NCBI RefSeq assembly: GCF_002211785.1
Contig: NZ_CP022132.1
Coordinates: forward strand, 558,001-622,000
DNA length: 64,000 bases
Direction: 5' to 3'
Source: Francisella halioticida
GTDB taxonomy: Bacteria > Pseudomonadota > Gammaproteobacteria > Francisellales > Francisellaceae
Of this stretch, positions 55,447-64,000 are shown one piece after another (the stretch's first letter is position 1; each line of letters opens with the position of its first letter). Under the pieces are notes generated by a model. That model was given only the letters and a program-made list of their open reading frames with translations, had not been told where the DNA came from and did no database searches. The translations under genes and the position numbers were made by a program.

Positions 55447-56500
55447 TAAAAGTATTAAAAATATTAATGTCATAGGATTATCACTAGGTCGTCGTTTTTC
55501 TGGTATTAATGCTAGTATGTTAGCTGTTATACCAGAGCAAAATGAGATAATTAATATTGCTGCAATGGGTTTTAATATTGAAGCTAAAGATATAAAAACA
55601 ATAAGGTTTAGAGATTTTTTATTTGGATGCTGGCGTGATAAGTGGCGTATTTGGCATGCACGTAGAAATATTGATATGTTAGTTGGAATAATACTTAAAT
55701 ATATTTTTCGTTATAAAATAATTTTAGTTTTTACTTCTGTAGCACAACGTCATCATAAGAAACTTACACGATTTTATATAAACAGAATGAGTGCTGTTAT
55801 TTGTCCATCTGAAATATCTGCATCATATATTGAAAGGACTTCTTATATTGTTCCTCATGGTGTTAATACACAAGTTTTTTATCCAGCAAAGGATAAGATG
55901 AAAATCAGAGAGGGTAAGAAGTTAGTTGGGCAGCATAGTATAGGTATATTTGGTCGAATTAGAAAATCAAAAGGTTCAAAAGAGTTTATTGATGCGATAA
56001 TACAAGTCCTAGAAAAATATCCAAACTGGAGTGCGGTAGTAATTGGTGAGGCAACACCTAAAGATCAAGAATTTAAAGAAACTTTAGAAAAAAAAGTAAA
56101 AGATTCGGGTTTGGGTGATAGAATAGTTTTTACAGGGTTCATAAATAATCCTAACGAAATCCCTGGTTGGTATAGAGCATTAGATATAGTTGTTTGTGCT
56201 AGTCATAAAGAAGGCTTTGGCTTACCTGCATTAGAAGCAATGGCATCTAAGTGTGCAGTTATTGCTACAAAGGCAGGGGCTTGGCCTGAGATAATTGCAG
56301 ATGATAGAAATGGTTACTTGGTAGATACTCAATCAAGTCAGCAAATTGTGGAAAAACTTGAAATACTTATAAGTAATAATGATTTGAGAGAAAAAATATC
56401 TCAGAATGGTTATGAATTAGTAAATTCTAAATATAAAATTCAAAATGAAGCTAAGGGTATTCAAGAAGTTTATAATAAACTGTTAGATAAGAAGAAGTGA
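55439..56500 (+). CDS. GT4-family LPS glycosyltransferase
   Basis: 353 residues from GTG 55439 (NNKSIKNINVIGLS), overlapping the ligase stop by 8 bp. A TTG at 55418 is another possible start. IGIFGRIRKSKGSKEFIDA is the GT4 nucleotide-binding core and ASHKEGFGLPALEAMAS is the E-x7-E motif of the family. It adds a core or O-unit sugar using a nucleotide sugar. Confidence 0.88.
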   Translation: MNNKSIKNINVIGLSLGRRFSGINASMLAVIPEQNEIINIAAMGFNIEAKDIKTIRFRDFLFGCWRDKWRIWHARRNIDMLVGIILKYIFRYKIILVFTSVAQRHHKKLTRFYINRMSAVICPSEISASYIERTSYIVPHGVNTQVFYPAKDKMKIREGKKLVGQHSIGIFGRIRKSKGSKEFIDAIIQVLEKYPNWSAVVIGEATPKDQEFKETLEKKVKDSGLGDRIVFTGFINNPNEIPGWYRALDIVVCASHKEGFGLPALEAMASKCAVIATKAGAWPEIIADDRNGYLVDTQSSQQIVEKLEILISNNDLREKISQNGYELVNSKYKIQNEAKGIQEVYNKLLDKKK

Positions 56501-56518
56501 TTTGAGATATTCTTTTGA

Positions 56519-57685
56519 TTATTTTTTGTTTATATTCACTAGAGCATTTGTAATATCATTATTTGGAAAAGCAAGTTTTTCTAAAACTATATCAAATCCT
56601 TTAGAATTCTCTTTATCCAAAGTATTTAGATCAACTACTACAGGGTCATTAGGATGATAATATGTAGAAATATAAAGCTTATTGTTGTTTAGGTTTTTAA
56701 TTACAACATAAGCAGTATGATCAAACATTTTTTTACCTTGTAATTGATCTGCTACAACACCTTTAGCAATATCTACATTATGTAGGATATGAGTGACTTT
56801 TGAAACTAGATCTGCATCATTATTAGGGGCTTTATTATTTGAATAATAGCCAATTGCCGCAGCTCTAACAAATCTTGATGGAGGAGAGTAATCACCTGGA
56901 ATTCCAAGCAAGCCACCACCTACGAAGCCACTTATATCTTGAAGTGTTTTTTCATGTTTGTCAGTATTTATGACATCACTAATTTTAAGATTAGTTGGAG
57001 TTTTATTATTTAGTGATAAATAGTTTTTTAAGTTAAGTAATTGCCAATCGTAAGTAGGAGCATTAGTCATTACTTTGACATTTGAATTAACATCATAGAA
57101 TTTAACTTTTCCATCTATGTATTCTACAACCAATCCAGCACCACTTTTATCAGTAATTAAGAAGTGTACCTCTGGAGATATGCCATCAATCATTATGCTT
57201 TTATCAGACCAAACTTTATAATTTTTTAATGCCTGCTTAGCTTGATTAACATTAGCAAACTGGCTTAATATGAATGTTGTAGATTCAATTATAGAAGCAT
57301 ATTGAGTATCGTTTTTGTTTACTGTTTGGTATTTTGTAAAGCCTGGTAAATAGTTGGCACTAAGGCTTAGACCTTGACTATTCTGTCCATCTATTACAAG
57401 AGTTTGCCCATCTTTTGATAAGCCTGTTGCTAAGACAGAATATTTGGATTTATATTGATGTTTAGAAAGATCCAAATTGCTAGGAGCTGTGAGATAATGC
57501 TGTGTATTTTTAGGGATATAAATAAGCTGCCAATTCCAATTAAGAGCCCATTCCATAGTTCTTCCTGAAACTACATCTCCTTTTTTATCTACCAAGGTTA
57601 TAGCTGTACAAGCTAGAGACTGAGAAAAAAGCATTAGGGTGATTAACGTATATGCAAATAGTTTTTTAGATAAACTTTTCATCAA
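56519..57685 (-). CDS. Exported choloylglycine hydrolase / penicillin acylase-type Ntn hydrolase
   Basis: 388 residues. The signal peptide MMKSLSKKLFAYTLITLMLF...LA ends just before Cys26 (CTAITLVDKKGDVVSGRTMEW), the N-terminal nucleophile after cleavage. GRTMEW carries the conserved Arg. It is a linear-amide hydrolase of the penicillin V acylase / bile-salt hydrolase superfamily, acting in the periplasm or outside the cell. Substrate unknown; N-acyl amides are likely. Convergent with the GT4 gene, 18 bp away. Confidence 0.88.
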   Translation of the reverse strand: MMKSLSKKLFAYTLITLMLFSQSLACTAITLVDKKGDVVSGRTMEWALNWNWQLIYIPKNTQHYLTAPSNLDLSKHQYKSKYSVLATGLSKDGQTLVIDGQNSQGLSLSANYLPGFTKYQTVNKNDTQYASIIESTTFILSQFANVNQAKQALKNYKVWSDKSIMIDGISPEVHFLITDKSGAGLVVEYIDGKVKFYDVNSNVKVMTNAPTYDWQLLNLKNYLSLNNKTPTNLKISDVINTDKHEKTLQDISGFVGGGLLGIPGDYSPPSRFVRAAAIGYYSNNKAPNNDADLVSKVTHILHNVDIAKGVVADQLQGKKMFDHTAYVVIKNLNNNKLYISTYYHPNDPVVVDLNTLDKENSKGFDIVLEKLAFPNNDITNALVNINKK

Positions 57686-57807
57686 AGACCTCTTAAAGTT
57701 GAGTTACCTAATCTAAATATTAGCATAGATTCACTTGTCAAATACTAGTTATATTTTGATATTGCTATATTATATTTGATAAGTAGAATAAATGTTATAA
57801 GTAGTAA

Positions 57808-59241
57808 ATGGTAGGTATTTCAACGCAAAAACATCCTAAAGCACTCTGGTATATTATTGCAATATATATGTGGGAATATTTTAGTTTTATGGAATGAGAG
57901 CGTTACTTATTTTATATTTAATAGATTATCTTAAGTTAGGAGATACTACATCTTATGCTGTTGCAGGTGCATATGTTACGCTGTTTATTTGTCACCAATA
58001 GTTGGAGGTATCGTTGCAGATAAAATTTTAGGCTATAAAAAAGCAGTAATTTATGGTGCAGGTTTTATGTCTGTAGGCCACCTTATTTTAGGTTTTGGTG
58101 GTGATAGTATGCTTTTCTATGGTATGGCATTTATTGTTTGTGGTTATGGGTTTTTTAAAAGTAATGTATCTTGTTTACTTGGACAACAATACTCTGCAGA
58201 GGATCCCAAAAAAGATTCAGCATTTACACTATTATATTTAGGTGGAAATCTTGGTGGGATTGTAGCTCCAGCACTTTGCGGTTTAGCTGCTCATTATTAT
58301 GGCTGGCATTATGGTTTTGGTATTGCTGGTATTGGAATGATTTTTGGTTTGATTATTTTTATATTTGGATCTAAATATATTCCAGATGTTATTCCTGAAA
58401 ATCCGATATCAAAAAAATTACAATCATTTGTGGTAATTTTAAGTATTCTAGTTGTTCTATGTGTTGGCTATTTTGCATTGGAATTATTATGGGATGGCTA
58501 CTTGCTAGCAGTTGTTACTGCTATTACAATAGTGTATTTTATTATAATTTTATTCAAAATTGATTCTTCTACAAGAAAATCATTGCTTATTTTAGTACCT
58601 TTTTTCATTTTCGGTATAGTATTTTGGATGTTTGATGAGCAGCTTTATACGTCAGTGGAAGTATTCATTCATAGAAATGTCAATACACATCTACTTGGCA
58701 TAGATATACCAGCAAGTATATTTACTTCAATGAATACACTGTCTATTTTATTTGGAGGTTTAGTTGTTGCATGGATGTGGAAGAGGGTTAAATCGCTAGA
58801 TAATGATTTTGGCAGAATGATTAAGTTCTCTTTTGGTTTTATTTTCCAATTGTTATGTTTTATTTTATTTTTTATAGCAGCAAAAATGCAAGCATAGATG
58901 GTACAACTTCAGCATTGCTTGTTATAATCGCATTAGCGTGTTTGGGATTATCAGAACTATTTATTGATCCAATAGGATTATCTAAGATTACATCAATTAA
59001 AGATAAAAAATATACTGGTTTTCTAGCAGCTGCCTATATGCTTTTTACAGGAAGTATAGCTGGATTTATTGGTGCTAAAGTTGCTGATCTTGCTTCATTT
59101 GGAAATACTGACTCAAAGACTTTTGAGTTAATTAGCCAAGCAAAATTGTTCCAAGGATTGTTTATTCATATTATATTTGTAATATCTATAACTATATTGT
59201 TGTGGTTTGTAGTGGCATTTTTTATTAAGAAGTTAAAATAA
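57808..59241 (+). pseudogene. POT-family oligopeptide:proton symporter with three frameshifts
   Basis: Starts at ATG 57808 (MVGISTQKHPKALWYIIAIY). Shift 1 near 57888: WEYFSF is followed by a frame closed at TGA, where one T is missing before GMRALLILYL. Shift 2 near 57985: AYVTL runs to TAG, where one G is missing before the SPIVGG segment. Shift 3 near 58885: IAAK runs to TAG, where one A is missing before NASIDGTTSALL. The three restored pieces give the normal MFS/POT protein of about 478 residues. All three are one-base losses, two in homopolymers. Peptide uptake by this protein is lost unless these are sequencing errors. Confidence 0.88.
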
Positions 59242-59409
59242 TATATTATTTGGATTTAGATGATCATCAAATTTAGTTCTATTGATTAATAAGTGTAAAA
59301 TGCTAGGTTTTAGATATGGTTTTTAAGTAAATAGTTTATACTTAGCATGAAATTGAAAAGATATTTTAATCTGATTAAATTAATCATAAATTTGGAATAA
59401 ATAATATTA

Positions 59410-60345
59410 ATGGAAACTCAGCAAAACCACACTATAAGTAATATACTAATAGCTGTTACTTTTGTTTTACTAGCACAGCTAGTTACAGGAATAAATATTA
59501 CAGGCTCTAAATATATTATTGAGACTACTCCTATTTTGATTTTAGTTGAATCAAGGTTTGTAATAGGGGCATTATTCCTTATTATCGTATTTCTTTGTTT
59601 AAGTAAGCAAAAGAAAAAATCTGAATTTACTGCAATAAAAACTCTAAATAAAAAGCAATGGTTAGTATTGATAGGTCAGGCACTTGGTGGAGGAGCATTA
59701 TTTAACCTAATCATGTTAGCTGGTGTTCAATTTACTTCTGCTAGTATGGCAGGTGTGATAACTAGTACGTTGCCAGCGATGGTATTAGTATTAATGTTTT
59801 TGTTGTTAGGTATACGTTTAACTCCTTTAAAAATCACTTGTGTTAGCTTAGCTGTATTGGGGCTAATTATTATTAATGTCAATGGAATAATTCAACCTAA
59901 AATTACAAGGTTAAACCTACTAGGTGATTTTATTATATTTCTTGCAATGATACCAGAAGCAATGTATTACGTACTTGTGAAAGCTATGCCACTACATATT
60001 AAGCCATTAACAAATGCCATTTTAGTTAATGTCATTAATGCAGTTTTTGTTGCACCATTTATGTTTTTTACTCATTATGATACTTTACAAAAGCTTAATA
60101 GTCTTCAATGTTGGATTATCTTACTACTGGGTATAATATCTGGATTATTTTATTTATTTTGGACAAAAGGTTGTCAGTATTTAGAGGCTTCAACAACTGG
60201 TATGATTACAGCAATGATGCCAATTTTTACCTTAATTTTATCATGGCTATTTTTGAATGAAACAATTAATCTTACTCAAACATTAGCGATGCTTTTAATT
60301 GTTGGATCAATTATTATTGGCAACTGGAAAAGAAAAAAATGCTAG
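59410..60345 (+). CDS. EamA/DMT-family transporter
   Basis: 311 residues with ten predicted membrane segments and two EamA repeats. Repeat 1 includes FTSASMAGVITSTLPAMVLV and repeat 2 includes EASTTGMITAMMPIFTLILS, each ending in a conserved helix. It exports or imports small metabolites; substrate unknown. Monocistronic; IS-B copy 4 lies 48 bp downstream. Confidence 0.9.
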   Translation: METQQNHTISNILIAVTFVLLAQLVTGINITGSKYIIETTPILILVESRFVIGALFLIIVFLCLSKQKKKSEFTAIKTLNKKQWLVLIGQALGGGALFNLIMLAGVQFTSASMAGVITSTLPAMVLVLMFLLLGIRLTPLKITCVSLAVLGLIIINVNGIIQPKITRLNLLGDFIIFLAMIPEAMYYVLVKAMPLHIKPLTNAILVNVINAVFVAPFMFFTHYDTLQKLNSLQCWIILLLGIISGLFYLFWTKGCQYLEASTTGMITAMMPIFTLILSWLFLNETINLTQTLAMLLIVGSIIIGNWKRKKC

Positions 60346-60393
60346 TAGCTTTATACATTTTTAGCAGTATAAAGACAAAGATAACATTAGTTT

Positions 60394-61691
60394 TATAATA
60401 CCCCATGAAATTTTAACAACAATTTTGAGAATTTAGTTCCTAAAGTAGCTAAACTATAAATGAGCAATTTAGGATAAATGTAAATGAGTAATAAGAGAAA
60501 AATATATACCGTTGAATTTAAGACTAAAGTTGTCTTGGAAGTATTGGGGAAAGATCAAACAATCACACAGTTATCAGTAAAATATAATATTACGCCCAAA
60601 AACATAAATAATTGAAAAACAGCCTTTTTAGAAAATGCTGAGTTGGCAATGGATCCATCCAAATCAGTATCACAATATAAAAAAGACAATGCAAAGCTTC
60701 AAACCAAGATAGATCAGTATTCTAAGAAGGTTGGACAACTAACAATTGAGAAGGAATTTCTTGAGGGAAAGCTCGTAAGCTTGGGATTATCTGATAGAAA
60801 AGCGATGATTGATCCTAAGCATAAATTATCTGTTGTAAAACAAAGTTTCTTATTAGAAGTTTCTAGAGCTGGTTTATATTACAAGCCTGTGGTTAACGAA
60901 CATAAAGAAGAAGTAAAAGCAAAGCTTATACAGATACATGAGGAGATTCCCTGCTACGGCTATATAAAAGCTCATAAGCAATTAATAGAAGATGGGTTTA
61001 GCATCTGTGAGAACACAGTACAAAAGTATCGTAAAGAGTTAGGCATCAAAGCTATATTGGCGGTGAAAAAACCAAACTTAAACTTATCTGAACCTAACAA
61101 AGAGCATGCTATTTATAGTTACAAACTAAAAGGTTTAAGCATATTGAGACCTAATCAAGTTTGGTCTACAGATATTACATATATTAAGACTGATGCTGGC
61201 ACAGTTTATATGGCAGCTATTATTGATTGGTACTCTAAGGCTGTACTAAGTTGGGAGATATCCAACACTATGGATAGTAGTTTAGTTATGAAAGTTTTAA
61301 ATGAAGCTCTGTATAAATATGGAGTACCAGAAATATTTAACACTGATCAAGGTAGCCAGTACACATCTAACATTCATATCCAAACATTATTGGATAAAAA
61401 AATTACTATATCTATGGATGGTAAAGGTAGAGCAACTGATAACATTTGCATCGAAAGATTTTGGAGAAGTGCTAAATGTGAGAGATTTTATTTAAATCAA
61501 TATCCTGGCATTGTTGAACTAAGAAACGATGTGGATGATTATATAGATTTTTATAATAATAGAAGATTTCATGAGTCTATCAATTATAAAAAACCTATGG
61601 AATTTTATTACGATAACTTATTGGAAAAACGGGCAGCTTAGATGGGAACTAAATTCTCAAAATTGTTGTTAAAATTTCATGGGGTATTATA
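60394..61691 (+). mobile_element. IS-B copy 4, hybrid with two left ends
   Basis: The left terminus TATAATACCCCATGAAATT starts at 60394. The right side departs from the normal right end at GGAACTAAAT (about 61646) and continues as an inverted copy of the left end, ending at 61691. The two termini are thus long perfect inverted repeats. Flanks are TTT and ATT, so no target duplication. The copy marks a recombination breakpoint. Confidence 0.93.
60484..61641 (+). pseudogene. IS-B transposase with nonsense codon at Trp44
   Basis: The 386-codon frame has TGA (60613-60615) for TGG at codon 44, in NNWKTA. Otherwise it follows copy 1 (Ala55, Phe122, Gly171), and the DDE residues remain. An internal ATG at 60643 could only give a core without the DNA-binding domain. 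Confidence 0.93.
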
Positions 61692-62100
61692 ATTTAACCA
61701 TGAGTTCATTTATGGTTACTACAGTTATTTTATTATCGATATCAGGAGCCAATATCTCTATCAAAAAATTAATTCATAGGATCTTAGGTACTATAGTAGG
61801 CGTAATAGTAGGAGGCTTAATAATTTATATGAATATCAACTATATATTTATATATCTTTTAATATTCTTTATTGTAGCTAATGTTGGATTTTTTTTATGT
61901 TTACAAGTCATTATTTTATAGCTGTAGCATTTATTACAACTATGCTTGTAAGTAATTTATACATATTTTCAGCATTTGATCCTACTTTATTTGTTAATAT
62001 TTCAAGCTCTAGTTTTTTAATGGATCGCTTCTTTAATGTATCGATGGGATGCTTTATTGTTATGGTATTTACAATATTGATCCCTGACAAAAAAGTTTAG
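61692..62100 (+). pseudogene. FUSC-family (fusaric-acid-resistance-like) membrane protein remnant
   Basis: The frame enters from IS-B: SSFMVTTVILLSISGANIS then KKLIHRILGTIVGVIVGGLI, the FUSC/aromatic-acid-exporter core. It closes after LQVIIL because a run of T near 61893 has 8 instead of 9 bases. In the next frame it continues HYFIAVAFITTMLVSNLY to the stop at 62100. Most of the protein (N-terminal two thirds or more) is gone. It converges on tilS with 4 bp of overlap. Confidence 0.8.
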
Positions 62101-63320
62101 CACTCTGAGTTATATGTATTGTTATTACAAACAAAAAAAGGATAAATAGCTATTATTTCTCCATTGTATAAAATAACTTTAGCTTTTGAACGTTTTGATG
62201 AGGATATTTTTAGCTCTTGAAATAATATTTTTAACTTATTAGCTTTGTTTCTACCGGGATATTTACATTTATCATCAGCTTGTCTATCTCGGATAGTTAG
62301 TTTATTTAATTCATAATTTTTATAAGTTTCAGTTTTTAACCACTCTAGTATCTCAGTATGGTTTGCTGAAAAAGTAAGTGTTGGCACATCTTTTATCAAA
62401 AGCTGATCATATTCAATAGATATATCATAGAGTTGACTAATGTTAATTTTCCAACCAGTAGATGCATTATTAGTTCCGAGATAAATATCTTGTATTTGTT
62501 TATTTTTAAGGCTTTGTAGAGTGTTTTGCTTAAACCAAAAATGTATAATGCTTTTTTGAATGGCTTCATCTAAACTAATAAGTTTAGAGATGATGATATT
62601 ATTATTTTGTGATATTTGATCTAGTTCCTCAGCTATTAATTTATTTAAAATATTATTACTTTGTCCGCAAATACTAGCACTGCGAGAGAGCGTTTCAGCA
62701 ATGTTAGGGTTTACTTGTTGCAAAATAGGAATCACTTTATTACGAATTAGATTGCGACGATATTTGATATCTAGGTTGCTATCGTCATAGATATAATCGA
62801 TATTGTTTTGTTGAGCAAATACTTCAATATCAAGTTTCTTGTAACTAAGAAGTGGGCGTAAAACTACACCAATGTCTAGTTTCCTATAATAGGGTATTCC
62901 AGCTAGTCCAGCTAGTCCAGAACCTCGCATAACTTGGATAAGAAATGTTTCTGCTTGATCATCTTGATGATGGCCAAGTAGCAGAAGAGGATTAGAATAG
63001 TTTTTCATTATTTTTTGAAAAAAAATCATTCGCTGTTTACTTGCCCAAGCTTCAAAACTTTCACCTTTGGGAGCTTGTTCTAGTGAATGACTAATAAATT
63101 GCGTGCGATATTTTTCACAGGTTCTTTGGCAATGCATTTGCCATTTTAGAGAGTTTGGATGAATATTATGATTTATATAAATAGCAATTATTGGAATATC
63201 TAGATTTTTAGTGATATTTAACAAAACACTTGAATCAATTCCTCCACTATAACCAATGATTATGTGAGAAGGAGATAGTTTTTTTATTTCATTTGAGACA
63301 AGAGTTTTATTTATAGACAT
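62097..63320 (-). CDS. tilS: tRNA(Ile)-lysidine synthase
   Basis: 407 residues. PP-loop [14 protein letters not shown] (about 22-35), [21 protein letters not shown] and [14 protein letters not shown] are TilS signatures. A C-terminal substrate-binding domain includes [21 protein letters not shown] (quoted in part: [16 protein letters not shown]). It converts C34 of tRNA-Ile(CAU) to lysidine, an essential step. Its start directly abuts the serA stop. Confidence 0.95.
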   Translation of the reverse strand: MSINKTLVSNEIKKLSPSHIIIGYSGGIDSSVLLNITKNLDIPIIAIYINHNIHPNSLKWQMHCQRTCEKYRTQFISHSLEQAPKGESFEAWASKQRMIFFQKIMKNYSNPLLLLGHHQDDQAETFLIQVMRGSGLAGLAGIPYYRKLDIGVVLRPLLSYKKLDIEVFAQQNNIDYIYDDSNLDIKYRRNLIRNKVIPILQQVNPNIAETLSRSASICGQSNNILNKLIAEELDQISQNNNIIISKLISLDEAIQKSIIHFWFKQNTLQSLKNKQIQDIYLGTNNASTGWKINISQLYDISIEYDQLLIKDVPTLTFSANHTEILEWLKTETYKNYELNKLTIRDRQADDKCKYPGRNKANKLKILFQELKISSSKRSKAKVILYNGEIIAIYPFFVCNNNTYNSEC

Positions 63321-64000
63321 TTATACTAAATAACGAGTTTTTATAGTAGCATAGATCTTCTTAAATTCATCAACAAGATCTCTAGATTCATCTGATGTTG
63401 ATTGGATATCCATAACTACATAACCAATATTTTCTAGAGTTCTTAAATATTGACCTTCAACGTTTATATTTTTAGCAGCAAGTATTTTATTTAACTCATT
63501 CATCATGCCTGGAATATTTTCATGGATATGTAATATTCTATGAGTGTTAGTATGTGTTGGTAGGGATATTTCAGGAAAGTTTACAGCGTTTAGTGTTGAA
63601 CCATTATCCGAATATTTGATAAGTTTAGCACTAACTTCATTAGCAATGTTTTCTTGAGCTTCTAGTGTACTACCACCAATGTGTGGAGTTAAAAAGACAT
63701 TATCAAAGTCCTTTAAAGGATTTTCAAATACCTCACCCTTTGAAGAAGGCTCTTTAGGAAAAACATCTATAGCAGCACCTTTTAATTTACCATTTTTCAG
63801 AACTTTAACTAAAGCGTCAATATCAACAACGTTTCCACGAGAAGCATTTATTAAGACAGAGTTCTCTTTCATAGCTTCAAATTGTTTAGTTGAAATCATA
63901 TTAGCAGTAGTAGATAGTTGTGGTACATGCAATGAAACCACGTCAGATTGTTTTAGAAGCTGATATAGACTACTTACTTGCGTTGCATTTCCTAGTGGTA
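63321..64000 (-). CDS. serA: D-3-phosphoglycerate dehydrogenase, C-terminal part (5' end outside window)
   Basis: 226 codons enter from the right edge. SDVVSLHVPQLSTTANMI, NASRGNVVDIDALVKVL and NVFLTPHIGGSTLEAQENIA are the catalytic-domain blocks with the His-Gly-Gly of the active site. A C-terminal ACT domain (HENIPGMMNELNKILAAKNI) is the serine-binding regulatory part. First step of serine synthesis. It precedes tilS with no gap. Confidence 0.94.
   Translation of the reverse strand, partial: PLGNATQVSSLYQLLKQSDVVSLHVPQLSTTANMISTKQFEAMKENSVLINASRGNVVDIDALVKVLKNGKLKGAAIDVFPKEPSSKGEVFENPLKDFDNVFLTPHIGGSTLEAQENIANEVSAKLIKYSDNGSTLNAVNFPEISLPTHTNTHRILHIHENIPGMMNELNKILAAKNINVEGQYLRTLENIGYVVMDIQSTSDESRDLVDEFKKIYATIKTRYLV

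Noticed and set aside
1-64000. Search for tRNA, rRNA, CRISPR, prophage, toxin-antitoxin or restriction systems
   Set aside because: No sequence with the needed structure or protein motifs was recognised in any intergenic region or frame; small or divergent systems could still be missed by eye.

Overview
The window is AT-rich DNA from a Francisella-type gammaproteobacterium. The strongest marker is an mglA-mglB pair (5465-6491) next to rpsI-rplM; MglA is the Francisella-specific SspA-like virulence regulator. The density of insertion sequences and broken genes points to a host-restricted lineage, such as the fish-pathogen or endosymbiont branches. Genus is well supported; species is inference.

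Layout. 1-3.5 kb: partial mnmE, hpf, ptsN, trmJ, rnhB. 3.65-5.5 kb: an insertion sequence that decapitated an amidohydrolase. 5.5-7.4 kb: mglB, mglA, rpsI, rplM. 7.5-12.8 kb: a secreted acetolactate decarboxylase, an unrecognised 573-residue membrane protein ending in four 11-residue repeats, a flavin oxidoreductase and mltA. 12.8-16.7 kb: grpE-dnaK-dnaJ with two heat-shock-type promoters. 17-21.6 kb: an insertion sequence and a sugar transporter / PhyH oxygenase / Gfo-Idh operon. 21.8-26.8 kb: three insertion sequences nested inside each other, flanked by gene fragments. 26.8-35.6 kb: nadE-pncB, a tripartite EmrAB-type efflux operon with a divergent AraC regulator, and fadD. 36-40 kb: a graveyard of gene and IS fragments. 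40-47.5 kb: rsmE, a DUF445 protein, a four-gene Mla-type lipid transport operon, a broken bax-like gene, rluD, bamD. 47.5-50.5 kb: a small secreted-protein gene split by an IS, then glyA. 50.5-56.5 kb: darP and an LPS glycosyltransferase / O-antigen ligase cluster with one shattered member. 56.5-64 kb: a secreted Ntn hydrolase, a frameshifted POT transporter, a DMT transporter, a recombinant IS copy fused to a FUSC remnant, tilS and partial serA.

Four insertion sequences recur, labelled here IS-A to IS-D. IS-A is an IS3-family element of about 1.31 kb with one ORF and two copies. IS-B is an IS3-family element of 1297 bp with one ORF, four full-size copies and two end remnants, and 3-bp target duplications. 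IS-C is an IS3-family element of 1212 bp with orfA/orfB; it has one copy split by IS-D, one internally deleted copy and one fragment. IS-D is an IS4-like element of about 1630 bp with one copy, itself split by IS-B. Almost every copy of IS-A, IS-C and IS-D carries a lesion that should abolish its own transposase; IS-B looks like the live element.

The housekeeping blocks (translation, chaperones, envelope assembly, NAD synthesis) are intact. Losses fall on transport (NCS2, POT, FUSC), small secreted proteins, peptidoglycan remodelling (bax) and LPS glycosylation. I found no CRISPR array, tRNA, rRNA, prophage or clear defence system. The most novel intact gene is the 573-residue protein at 8515-10236.
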